Assembly (NCBI GenBank): GCA_007120685.1
Contig: SKNG01000474.1
Coordinates: 1-6,017 of the forward strand
Direction: 5' to 3'
Origin: Paracoccaceae bacterium
Lineage (GTDB): Bacteria; Pseudomonadota; Alphaproteobacteria; Rhodobacterales; Rhodobacteraceae
Length of the DNA: 6,017 nt
The notes beneath the pieces are model-generated. The model was given only the letters and a program-made list of their open reading frames with translations. It had not been told where the DNA came from and made no database searches. Shown in pieces: positions 1-5,604 of this stretch. Numbering within the stretch: the first letter of the stretch is position 1; each line of letters starts with the position of its first letter. Position numbers and translations under genes: made by a program.

Positions 1-117
1 CAGATCGCCGCCGTCAGGAAGGACCTTAACGCCGAATACACCGCCGCCGACACCACGCCGTCAGCCTCTCAGCAGGCTCGCCCCGCCAGCGAAATTTCCA
101 GCAGTTTCCGGACTTGA
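1..117 (+). CDS. C-terminal end of an unidentified protein (5' truncated by window edge)
   Basis: Frame 1 is open from the first base to a TGA at 115-117, giving 38 residues that begin QIAAVRKDLNAEYTAAD and end EISSSFRT. By hand count, 30 of the 38 sense codons end in G or C, and the other strand is interrupted by stops, so this frame looks genuinely coding. The tail is rich in Ser, Ala, Gln and Pro, as expected of a disordered C-terminus. I do not recognise the family. The stretch is about 64% GC by hand count, against about 78% over 121-180. The GTA-like reading begins immediately after the stop in the same frame, so this tail may belong to an element that inserted into, or recombined with, the GTA gene. 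A transposase, recombinase or phage gene is possible, but nothing visible proves it. Confidence 0.5.
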   Translation, partial: QIAAVRKDLNAEYTAADTTPSASQQARPASEISSSFRT

Positions 118-453
118 CCGCGCGGGGTGGGGCTGCGGCCCTATGCGCCGGTGCATCTGCGGGTGCGGGACGAAGCGGGCGCGCTGGTGCTCCGCTGGAT
201 CCGGCGCACGCGGATCGGTGGCGATGGTTGGGAGGCGCCTGAGGTGCCGCTGGGTGAGGAGGCCGAGGCCTATGTGGTGCGGGTGCTGGCGGGGGCTTCG
301 GTCCTGCGCGAGGAGAATGTGAGCGCGCCCGAGTGGGTCTATACCCTGACGATGCAGGCGGCGGATGGCGTGGCGGGGGGCTTCACGCTGGCGGTGGCGC
401 AGGTCTCGGCGCTATGGGGGCCGGGGCCGTTTGCGATGCTGTCGGTAGGGTAA
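118..453 (+). pseudogene. C-terminal remnant of GTA gp15-like tail (host-specificity/megatron) protein
   Basis: The reading RGVGLRPYAPVHLRV..., then LRWIRRTRIGGDGW, VPLGEEAEAYVVRVL and a closing VSALWGPGPFAMLSVG, resembles what I remember of the extreme C-terminus of the gene transfer agent ORFg15 protein of Rhodobacterales. That protein is the large baseplate/tail-fibre-bearing protein with a TIM-barrel-like domain. The family normally exceeds 1000 residues, and only about 110 remain here. The first possible start is a GTG at 127, but no Shine-Dalgarno sequence precedes it and the similarity appears to begin upstream, at about 121. It is therefore better read as a decapitated fragment than as a complete gene. 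The same frame continues from the preceding TGA. The small gene at 461 follows its TAA after 7 bases. An independent small protein starting at GTG 127 is the alternative. Confidence 0.62.
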
Positions 454-460
454 GCGGGCC

Positions 461-754
461 ATGGCGCCGGTGGGGCTGGGCGATCTGGCGGCGGCGGCGC
501 GGGCGCTGATGGCGGTGCCCGCGCATCGGCGCGCGGGGCTGATGCGGGCGATGATCGGCGAGGCGGATCTGGCCTATCGTTACTGGCAGGGCTGCGGGCG
601 GCTGCATCCGGGCTTCGGTAACGGCACGCTGATGAGCGCCGCGCTGGCACATCCGCAGCGCCGGGATGGCGGCGCGGGGGATGAATTGTATCTGGCCTGT
701 CTGGCCGAGGCGCTGGAGGCGGTAATCGCCTGGCGGGCGGGGCGGTCGGATTGA
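461..754 (+). CDS. Small conserved-hypothetical protein following the GTA gp15 remnant (97 aa)
   Basis: The ATG at 461 lies 7 bases after the stop of the gp15-like fragment, so translation was probably coupled to the upstream gene; there is no strong Shine-Dalgarno sequence of its own. The protein is alpha-helical in character, with no signal peptide or membrane segment. Its pattern is GDLAAAARALMAVPAHRRAGLM, then a central segment with LHPGFGNGTLMSAAL, then LYLACLAEALEAVIAWR. This resembles small uncharacterised Rhodobacterales proteins that I recall next to the end of GTA clusters (the DUF7742 type), but the family name is from memory and its function is unknown. The reading frame is intact, unlike its neighbour, so it may still be expressed if a promoter lies upstream. 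Confidence 0.7.
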   Translation: MAPVGLGDLAAAARALMAVPAHRRAGLMRAMIGEADLAYRYWQGCGRLHPGFGNGTLMSAALAHPQRRDGGAGDELYLACLAEALEAVIAWRAGRSD

Positions 755-786
755 GCCACCCGGTCGCGGCGTGCGATGGCCGGGGC

Positions 787-812
787 GTGGCGCGGGTGGC
801 GCGCGTGGCGCG
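787..812. repeat. Three tandem copies of a 9-base unit, GTGGCGCG(G/C)
   Basis: GTGGCGCG begins at 787, 796 and 805, exactly 9 bases apart, with a variable ninth base (G then C; the third copy runs into CGGGG). It lies in non-coding DNA just after the small gene ending at 754. It could be slippage-derived microsatellite DNA; no function is apparent. Confidence 0.6.
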
Positions 813-816
813 GGGC

Positions 817-851
817 AGGGGGGCTTTGCCCCCCTCGGCGCGTGCCGCGCC
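817..851. terminator. Pair of adjacent perfect hairpins after the GTA-side genes
   Basis: The first hairpin is AGGGGGGC / TTT / GCCCCCCT at 817-835 (8 bp, 3-base loop). The second is GGCGCG / TGC / CGCGCC at 837-851 (6 bp, 3-base loop). They lie between the convergent genes ending at 754 (+) and 999 (-), where terminators are expected. Neither is followed by a clear T-run, so intrinsic termination is uncertain. The pair may instead be part of the repeated intergenic block that follows. Confidence 0.45.
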
Positions 852-854
852 TCA

Positions 855-896
855 CCCCCCAGGATATTTGAAGAGCAAAGAGGGGGCGGGGTCTTC
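855..896. repeat. Intergenic block with ggatatttgaagagcaaaga motif, of a type recurrent in Rhodobacteraceae
   Basis: CCCCCC (855-860) and GGGGG (882-886) flank an AT-richer core, aggatatttgaagagcaaaga. A second short inverted pair, GAAGA (870-874) and TCTTC (892-896), overlaps it. The core stands out as the only AT-rich patch in its surroundings. I recall very similar ggatatttg...agagg strings scattered between genes in Rhodobacter- and Paracoccus-type genomes; that recurrence is memory and cannot be shown from this window. Its function is unknown; it is possibly part of a 3'-end structure. Confidence 0.5.
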
Positions 897-959
897 TTGG
901 GGCGGCTGGGTTGCCGGTGCGGCGCGGGACCGGGCGGCGGGTGGTGAGCAGGATGGCAT

Positions 960-993
960 TGCCCGCCCGGGCCGGTGAGGGTGCGGGCGGGCA
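960..993 (-). terminator. Candidate terminator stem-loop for the FMO operon
   Basis: TGCCCGCCCG (960-969) and CGGGCGGGCA (984-993) form a perfect 10-bp stem with a 14-base loop. On the - strand the stem starts 5 bases after the monooxygenase stop at 999, a typical position for a transcript-end hairpin. No U-tract follows on the - strand, so it may act as a 3' stabiliser or a weak or Rho-assisted terminator. Confidence 0.5.
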
Positions 994-998
994 GGGGG

Positions 999-2537
999 TC
1001 AGGCGGCGCGCTGGCCCGTGGGGGCGGGCTGGGGTGCCGGGGTGCCGCTGGGCTGAGCGGTCTTGCCCTTCAGGCGGGATTTCACCTTTTCGACGATCCG
1101 TGCGTATTTCCCCGGCTTCACCGGCAGTTGCCATTCCATGAAGCGCTGCATGGCCGGGATCGGCTCGCGCAGATCTTCCAGCAATTCGTCGACCTGATGC
1201 ATCGAGAAGGGGATGATGTTGGTGCCCCGCGCGTGCTTGCCCTCGGAGCGTTCCTCCATCCAGCGCAGGCGGCGGTCGGTGGCGGCCAATTGTTCTTCGT
1301 CCGAAGGCAGGCGCAGGTCGCCCGCCATATGCGCCGCGACCCAGAGCGCGCCGATTTCCGCCGAAAGCGGCGAGAAGAAGGACGAGTTGTAGCCGTTGAA
1401 CAGGAGGTTCTTCACCCCGATCGGCCGGATGCAGCGGTAGAGCCGGAAATTGCCGCGCTCGTCCAGGATGCGGGCCTGCATCTGGGCCGTGAAGAAGGGC
1501 ATTTCCTGATGCCAGCCGGTGCCGCAGATGACGATGTCGGCGGGGATGGTCTGGCCGTTCGACAGCACCGCGCGGCGCTGGCCGTCCGCTACCTCCAGCC
1601 GGTCGATGCGGGCGTCGCGGGCGACATGGATGCGCCCGTCCTCGACCATGTCGAAGAAGCCGTCGGTGACCAGGCTGACGGTGGAGCGGGCGATGCGCTC
1701 GAAGCTGCCCTTCGGCTCCACGCCCCGTTTCTTCAGCTTCAACTGGCGCGCGATGACGCCCTGAACCGAGCCGATCATCGAGTTGCGCACCGGCCGGCCG
1801 AGCCCGTGGAGGAACTTCTCGGTGCCCTTCAATTCGATATAGGGAAACAGCGCCTCGCCCATGCGGGTCAGGAAAAGATACTTGTAGTTCAGCCGGTTGG
1901 CGAGCTTCTTGGGCATCTTCCAGATCAGTTCGCGCGCCACCACGGTCAGTTGCGCGGTGACCGGGGCCAGGGCGGCGGCGACATCGCAGGAGGATTTGCC
2001 GTAGCCCACCACCAGCACATGCTTGTCGCGCGCGTCATCCAGATTCAGGAATTCCGAGGAATGGCAGATCGTGCCGCTGGCGTCGCGGAAACCCTGCGCG
2101 CCCTCGAAGTCCGGCACGGCGGGGGCCGAGAAGATGCCGTTGCAGACGACAAGCTGCTCGTAGCTCTCGGTGGTCTCGCCATCCGGCCCCTTTGCGGTGA
2201 TCTGCCAGCCGCCGCTGTCGTCCTGCGTGGCCGAGGTGACCTCGGTATTCAGGCGGATCATGGGCAGGATGGCGAATTTTTCCGCATAGCTGTGCAGATA
2301 TTCCTGCACCTGCTGGCCCGAGGGCCATTCCGGATAGCTGGCGGGCATCGGAAAGTCTGACAGGTGATAGGTGTCCTTGCCGTTCTGGGTGCTGACGCCG
2401 GGGTAAAGGCGGGTGGTGCTCCACACCCCGCCCACGTCCGGGGCTTTCTCGTAGACCGTCACGTCATGGCCCAGATCGCGCAGCGTGCGGGCGGTGGAAA
2501 GGCCGGCGAAACCGGCGCCGATGATGGCAGTTTTCAT
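999..2537 (-). CDS. Flavin-containing monooxygenase-like NAD(P)/FAD-dependent oxidoreductase (512 aa)
   Basis: This is a cytosolic class B flavoprotein monooxygenase, expected to bind FAD and NADPH and to oxygenate a nucleophilic N or S atom or a ketone. The FAD Rossmann motif GAGFAG is at residues 7-12, with the ribose-binding Glu30 and a GGVW motif at 36-39. The NADPH Rossmann motif is GYGKSS at 178-183, with Ser where the last Gly is usual. The family fingerprint region is ASGTICHSSEF (153-163), keeping G155, H159 and F163 but with Ala where the leading Phe is usual. A CGTGW motif at 338-342 corresponds to the ATG-type motif near the active-site linker. The length fits the family. The last 21 residues form a Pro/Ala/Gln-rich tail, probably disordered. 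The ATG at 2537 is preceded by AGGGAG at good spacing. It is the second gene of an operon, 22 bases after the SDR. The substrate is unknown; Baeyer-Villiger activity is possible, but the fingerprint ends in Phe, as in FMOs, not Trp. Confidence 0.9.
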   Translation of the reverse strand: MKTAIIGAGFAGLSTARTLRDLGHDVTVYEKAPDVGGVWSTTRLYPGVSTQNGKDTYHLSDFPMPASYPEWPSGQQVQEYLHSYAEKFAILPMIRLNTEVTSATQDDSGGWQITAKGPDGETTESYEQLVVCNGIFSAPAVPDFEGAQGFRDASGTICHSSEFLNLDDARDKHVLVVGYGKSSCDVAAALAPVTAQLTVVARELIWKMPKKLANRLNYKYLFLTRMGEALFPYIELKGTEKFLHGLGRPVRNSMIGSVQGVIARQLKLKKRGVEPKGSFERIARSTVSLVTDGFFDMVEDGRIHVARDARIDRLEVADGQRRAVLSNGQTIPADIVICGTGWHQEMPFFTAQMQARILDERGNFRLYRCIRPIGVKNLLFNGYNSSFFSPLSAEIGALWVAAHMAGDLRLPSDEEQLAATDRRLRWMEERSEGKHARGTNIIPFSMHQVDELLEDLREPIPAMQRFMEWQLPVKPGKYARIVEKVKSRLKGKTAQPSGTPAPQPAPTGQRAA

Positions 2538-2543
2538 TTCTAA

Positions 2544-2549
2544 CTCCCT
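2544..2549 (-). promoter_or_regulatory. Ribosome binding site of the FMO gene
   Basis: On the - strand this reads AGGGAG, 6 bases before the ATG at 2537. It fixes the start and sits inside the 22-base gap after the SDR stop, so the FMO has its own ribosome entry on the shared transcript. Confidence 0.75.
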
Positions 2550-2559
2550 GATACTTTTG

Positions 2560-3336
2560 TTATTCCATCAGCAGCGGGATGGCGGGCGTGGCGCGTTCCG
2601 GGCCCATCGCCGTATAGCCGCCATCGACGCGGATATCGGTGCCGGTGATGAAACCGGCCTCGTCCGAGCACAGGAACATCACCGCCGAGGCCACCTCCTC
2701 GGGGTCGGCCACGCGGCCCATCAGGTGAAAGGGGGCGGCCACGCCATCGGTCTTGGCGCGGTCGCCGCCGGTCAGTTCGTCCATGATGTTGGACCAGGTC
2801 CAGCCCGGGCTGACGGCGTTGACGCGGATGCCCTCGCCCGCCAGGTCCATTGCCTGGTTGCGGGTCAGTTGCAGGATCGCCGCCTTGGAGACCGGGTAAA
2901 GCCAGCGCCCGGTCTGCGCCACGCGGGCAGAGATGGAGCCGAAATTGACGATGGCGCCGCGGTTCTTTGCCAGTTCGGCGCGGGCGGCCTGCATCAGCAC
3001 GACAGAGCCCACGATGTTCACATCCAGGCTTTCCAGCCATTCGGCGCGGGTCGATTCGGCGCCATTGTCCAGATAGGAACAGGCGACATTGACCAGAAAG
3101 TCGATGCGCCCGAAGCGGTCTTTCGTGGCGGAAACCAGCGCGGCGATCTGGTCATCCTCGCGCAGGTTGCATTCCTGAAAGGCCACGCCCTCGGCCTCCA
3201 TCGCCTTTCCGGCTTCGGCGTTGATGTCGGCCACCATGACCTGCACCCCGTGGGCGCGAAAGGCCGCGACCACCGCCTGACCGATCTTCGTCGCGCCGCC
3301 GGGCACGATGGCCACCTTGCCGTCCAGTCCGCGCAT
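2560..3336 (-). CDS. Short-chain dehydrogenase/reductase (SDR) family oxidoreductase (258 aa)
   Basis: This is a classical SDR, a soluble NAD(P)-dependent alcohol/carbonyl oxidoreductase of normal length. The cofactor loop is PGGATKIG at residues 12-19, where TGxxxGIG is usual: Thr is replaced by Pro12 and the middle Gly by Lys17. Asp37 at the end of the second strand favours NAD(H) over NADP(H). The NNAG motif is replaced by NVAC (83-86). The catalytic set is complete: Asn107, Ser134, Tyr147 and Lys151 (in YPVSK). The substrate loop after SPG is followed by the usual C-terminal FITGTDIRVDGGY. The start is an ATG at 3336 with a GGGGAGAG ribosome site. It is the first gene of the SDR-FMO operon, divergent from the AraC regulator, which suggests it oxidises an alcohol to the carbonyl handled by the FMO, or acts on the FMO product. 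The exact substrate is unknown. Confidence 0.92.
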   Translation of the reverse strand: MRGLDGKVAIVPGGATKIGQAVVAAFRAHGVQVMVADINAEAGKAMEAEGVAFQECNLREDDQIAALVSATKDRFGRIDFLVNVACSYLDNGAESTRAEWLESLDVNIVGSVVLMQAARAELAKNRGAIVNFGSISARVAQTGRWLYPVSKAAILQLTRNQAMDLAGEGIRVNAVSPGWTWSNIMDELTGGDRAKTDGVAAPFHLMGRVADPEEVASAVMFLCSDEAGFITGTDIRVDGGYTAMGPERATPAIPLLME

Positions 3337-3342
3337 GCCGTC

Positions 3343-3350
3343 TCTCCCCT
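3343..3350 (-). promoter_or_regulatory. Ribosome binding site of the SDR gene
   Basis: On the - strand the sequence GGGGAGAG lies 6 bases before the ATG at 3336. It is a strong purine-rich site that supports this start and shows that the SDR transcript has a leader. Confidence 0.7.
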
Positions 3351-3374
3351 TTTTGCTTCGAGCTTGAAAGAAAC

Positions 3375-3403
3375 ATGACAGCTGTGGCGATTCGCGCTAT
3401 CCT
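3375..3403 (+). promoter_or_regulatory. Candidate sigma-70-type promoter of the AraC-family gene
   Basis: ATGACA (3375-3380) and TATCCT (3398-3403) are separated by 17 bases, the optimal spacing. They match TTGACA at five positions and TATAAT at four. Transcription would be expected to start about 7 bases after the -10 box, at or near the GTG start codon at 3410. The ACAGCTGT palindrome overlaps the -35 box, a position suited to autorepression. Confidence 0.4.
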
Positions 3404-3409
3404 GATTGC

Positions 3410-4441
3410 GTGGCGAATATCCGGTTTGCGCAGATGCCCCCGATTTCGGCCCCCATTTCCCGGCCTGACCGCCCGCTGCCGCTGGCGGATTACCGGCTGT
3501 TTCGCTCGCGCGATCTGGACGAGGCGCGGGAGCGGGTGGCGGCGGTGTTCTGCCCGCACCGGCTGGACCGGCTGGCGGCGCGGGCGCGGTTTGACACCGT
3601 GCAGCACCATCTGCCGGGGCAGGGGCTGTCGCTGAACTACATCGACTATGGCGCGCGGATGCTGATCGAGCCGGGCGAGCTGGGCGGGTTCTACCTGATG
3701 CAGATCCCGCTGCGGGGCGGGGCGCGGATTCAGCATGGCGGGGCCGATTATGACAGCACGCCCGAGCGGGCCGCGATGCTGAACCCGCATCGCCATACGC
3801 GGATGACCTGGGCTGAGGGCACGGGGCAGGTGCTGGTGCAGGTGAACCGCGCGGTGTTGCAGGCGCAGGCGCAGGCGCGGCTGGGGGTGCCGGTGGGGCG
3901 TGTGATGACCTTTCAGCGCGGGATCGACCTGGACCAGGGAGCGGGCGCGGCGCTGCGGCGTTTCGTTCTGTGGCTGGTGGCCGAGGCCGATGCGGGGCGC
4001 GCGCCCATCGGGGTCGGATTGATGGGGCGGGCGATGGAAGAGGCGCTGATCGCCGCGCTGCTGGAGGCGGGCGCGCCGGGAGCGGCCGAGAGTGCGTCCG
4101 AGGCCGCCCCCGCCCCGCCGCGTCATCTGCGCCGGGCCGAGGATTATATCGCCGCGCATCTGGACCAGCCGCTGACGCTGGCCGAGGTGGCGCGCGCCGC
4201 CGGCACCAGCCCGCGCGCGCTGCAGGCGGCGTTCCGGGCGCATCGCGGCACCACGCCGCTGGGCTTCTGGCGTGATTTGCGGCTGGAGGCAGCGCGGGCC
4301 GATTTGCAGGCCGGGGCGCCGGGCACAACGGTAACTGATGTGGCGCTGGCCTGGGGGTTTCAGCATTTCGGCCGTTTTGCCGAAGCCTACCGCCGCCGAT
4401 TTGGCGAGCGGCCCAGCGAGACCTTGCGCTGCGGCGGATAG
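3410..4441 (+). CDS. AraC-family transcriptional regulator with AraC_binding_2-type sensor domain (343 aa)
   Basis: This is a DNA-binding regulator in two parts. The N-terminal part, about residues 25-200, resembles the AraC_binding_2 (cupin-like) sensor domain, with LADYRLFRSRDLDEARERV at its start and FYLMQIPLRGGARI in the barrel. A low-complexity linker, APGAAESASEAAPAPP, leads to the C-terminal AraC/XylS DNA-binding domain at about 241-343. The first helix-turn-helix lies around LTLAEVARAAGTSPRALQAAF (255-275) and the second around VTDVALAWGFQHFGRFAEAY (308-327), followed by the conserved RRRFGERPSE. The gene diverges from the SDR-FMO operon, so it very probably controls that operon in response to its substrate. 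The start is either GTG 3410 or ATG 3434; neither has a Shine-Dalgarno sequence, and no further in-frame start exists before the stop at 3365. I prefer GTG 3410, possibly as a leaderless message. Confidence 0.9.
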   Translation: MANIRFAQMPPISAPISRPDRPLPLADYRLFRSRDLDEARERVAAVFCPHRLDRLAARARFDTVQHHLPGQGLSLNYIDYGARMLIEPGELGGFYLMQIPLRGGARIQHGGADYDSTPERAAMLNPHRHTRMTWAEGTGQVLVQVNRAVLQAQAQARLGVPVGRVMTFQRGIDLDQGAGAALRRFVLWLVAEADAGRAPIGVGLMGRAMEEALIAALLEAGAPGAAESASEAAPAPPRHLRRAEDYIAAHLDQPLTLAEVARAAGTSPRALQAAFRAHRGTTPLGFWRDLRLEAARADLQAGAPGTTVTDVALAWGFQHFGRFAEAYRRRFGERPSETLRCGG

Positions 4442-4490
4442 GGCGCGCGGCGTCTGGCCGGCGGAGGGCTGCCGCTGCCGGAGCACGATG

Positions 4491-4534
4491 ACGCGCGTTC
4501 GAACGCGCGTGACGGGCCTTCGAAGGCCCGTTTT
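4491..4534 (+). terminator. Double-palindrome terminator A (after the AraC gene)
   Basis: Two perfect 20-base palindromes stand side by side: ACGCGCGTTCGAACGCGCGT (4491-4510) and, one base later, ACGGGCCTTCGAAGGCCCGT (4512-4531), the latter running into TTTT (4531-4534). Both centre on TTCGAA, so in RNA each can fold into a stem capped by a small U/C/G/A loop. The second one plus the T-run looks like a + strand intrinsic terminator, 50 bases after the AraC stop. A near-copy follows the methyltransferase gene. Confidence 0.75.
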
Positions 4535-4681
4535 CGGCACTGTCCCAGCCGTGCGCCCTCGGCCCGGCTCCCTAAGCCCTCACCCTTACCCGCCCGTGGC
4601 GCATTGCCGGGGGCTGACCTTCGGTGTACCGAGGCGCCGAGAGCGTTCCTTAAACCCTTGCCTGTGCAGGACGACCCCGCC
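4535..4681 (+). promoter_or_regulatory. Leader region of the methyltransferase gene
   Basis: This non-coding stretch lies between terminator A and the methyltransferase start and must contain that gene's promoter, but no convincing -35/-10 pair is visible. An inverted repeat, TCGGT-GT-ACCGA (4621-4632), adjoins a GGCGCC palindrome (4633-4638) and could be an operator. AGGA at 4668-4671, 10 bases before the ATG, is the likely ribosome site. Confidence 0.35.
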
Positions 4682-5536
4682 ATGACCGCGCCCCCGGGCA
4701 CCCCGTTGCATCGCCGCATCCACGCCTATTACGCCCATTCCGCGCGCCGCTATGGCAGCTATCTGGACGGGGCCAAGCATTTCGGCTTTCACCCCGAGGG
4801 GCGGCGGATAAACGAGGCGCAGGCGCGCGCCCTGCTGCATGACCAGGTGATCGCGCGCGGCCGGATCGGCGCCGGGGACCGGGTGCTGGATGCCGGCTGC
4901 GGCACGGGCTACGTGGCCTGCGACATCGCTGCAAAGACCGGCGCGCATATCGACGGGATCGACATCGTGGATTTCGAGATCGAGAAGGCGCGCGCCCGGG
5001 CAAGCCGGCAGGGGGTGGCCGATCTGACCGCGTTCCAGGTCATGGATTACAGCGCCACGCGGTTTCCCGATGCCCGGTTCGATGTGGTCTACACCACCGA
5101 GACCCTGTCGCATGCTTCTGACCTAGACCGCAGCCTGCGCGAATTCCACCGCGTGCTGCGCCCGGGCGGGCGGCTGGTGCTGTGCGAGTATTCGGTGGCC
5201 GAGGAAGCGGCCTTCACGCCCCGCGAATGGGATCTGTTCAACCGGATTGCCGAGGGCTCGGCCATGGTGGGGCTGCGCCGTATCCGCCATGACCTGTTCA
5301 CCGGGCGGCTGGCGGCAGCTGGGTTTGCGCAGGCGGCGGAAGAGGATATCACCGCCAACATGCTGCCCTCGCTGCAATGGCTGCGGCGGCTGGCCTTGCT
5401 GCCCTATTACCTGGTCACCTGGCCGCTGGGGCGGCAGTTTCACAACCCCAACCGGTCGGCCGCCGTGGTTTATTGCGCGATGACCGAAAAGGGGCTGATC
5501 CGATACAATATCTATACGGCGGTGAAACCCGGTTGA
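4682..5536 (+). CDS. Class I SAM-dependent methyltransferase, sterol/tocopherol-methyltransferase-like (284 aa)
   Basis: This enzyme transfers a methyl group from S-adenosylmethionine to a small molecule and is soluble. An N-terminal helical section with YYAHSARRYGSYLDGAKHFGFH (about residues 16-37) resembles the entry region of SMT/gamma-TMT-type enzymes. SAM motif I is VLDAGCGTG (68-76), with the acidic end of strand 2 in GIDIVD (92-97). An acidic motif MDYS lies at 121-124, DVVYTTETLSH (134-144) is the strand-4 region, and RVLRPGGRL (157-165) is the post-motif loop. The C-terminal 100 residues, with LQWLRRLALLPYYLVTWPLG, are hydrophobic and may shape a lipophilic substrate pocket. The ATG at 4682 is chosen because AGGA precedes it and the family alignment starts there; a TTG at 4604 would add 26 residues without support. 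It stands alone between two matching double-palindrome terminators, so it is probably monocistronic. Substrate unknown. Confidence 0.88.
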   Translation: MTAPPGTPLHRRIHAYYAHSARRYGSYLDGAKHFGFHPEGRRINEAQARALLHDQVIARGRIGAGDRVLDAGCGTGYVACDIAAKTGAHIDGIDIVDFEIEKARARASRQGVADLTAFQVMDYSATRFPDARFDVVYTTETLSHASDLDRSLREFHRVLRPGGRLVLCEYSVAEEAAFTPREWDLFNRIAEGSAMVGLRRIRHDLFTGRLAAAGFAQAAEEDITANMLPSLQWLRRLALLPYYLVTWPLGRQFHNPNRSAAVVYCAMTEKGLIRYNIYTAVKPG

Positions 5537-5604
5537 TTAGCTTGGGGCCAATGGTCTTGTCGCCGCACTTGTTTCCAGGTTGATCGCTTCGGCTGCTGCC
5601 GGGA

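Larger units (their letters stand above)
3337..3409. promoter_or_regulatory. Divergent control region between the SDR-FMO operon and the AraC regulator
   Basis: All 73 bases between the two divergent start codons must hold both promoters and any regulator site. Two palindromes stand out: TTCGAGCTTGAA (3357-3368, one mismatched pair) and ACAGCTGT (3378-3385, perfect). A third inverted pair, GCG-ATT-CGC, is at 3387-3395. The region is visibly less GC-rich than the flanking genes. I see no convincing promoter hexamers in the SDR direction, consistent with an activator-dependent promoter. AraC proteins usually bind direct-repeat half-sites, and I could not identify a pair with confidence. Confidence 0.55.

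Noticed and set aside
751..978. A 75-codon + strand frame whose TTG overlaps the stop of the small gene
   Set aside because: It is only a translation of the hairpins and repeat block (ALPPSARAAPHPPGYLKSKEG), has no ribosome site and shows no protein-like pattern.
975..2360. A 461-codon + strand open frame fully opposite the monooxygenase gene
   Set aside because: Its translation has no recognisable motif and is rich in Ala, Gly, His, Arg and Asp, as expected when a GC-rich gene is read antisense. The - strand gene has complete FAD and NADPH motifs and a ribosome site.
3854..3880. gcgcag triplet-like repetition within the AraC gene, considered as a slippage repeat
   Set aside because: It encodes a short QAQAQAR run in a normal helix, and a few imperfect repeats of this kind are expected in GC-rich coding DNA.
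3018..4540. Long - strand open frames (about 436 and 462 codons) opposite the AraC gene and running into the SDR
   Set aside because: They are Pro/Arg/Ala-rich, lack domains, and end in an out-of-frame reading of the SDR. The + strand carries a complete AraC DNA-binding domain in this interval.
4604..4681. TTG at 4604 as the methyltransferase start, adding 26 residues
   Set aside because: There is no Shine-Dalgarno sequence before it, the extension has no family similarity, and ATG 4682 has AGGA upstream at acceptable spacing.
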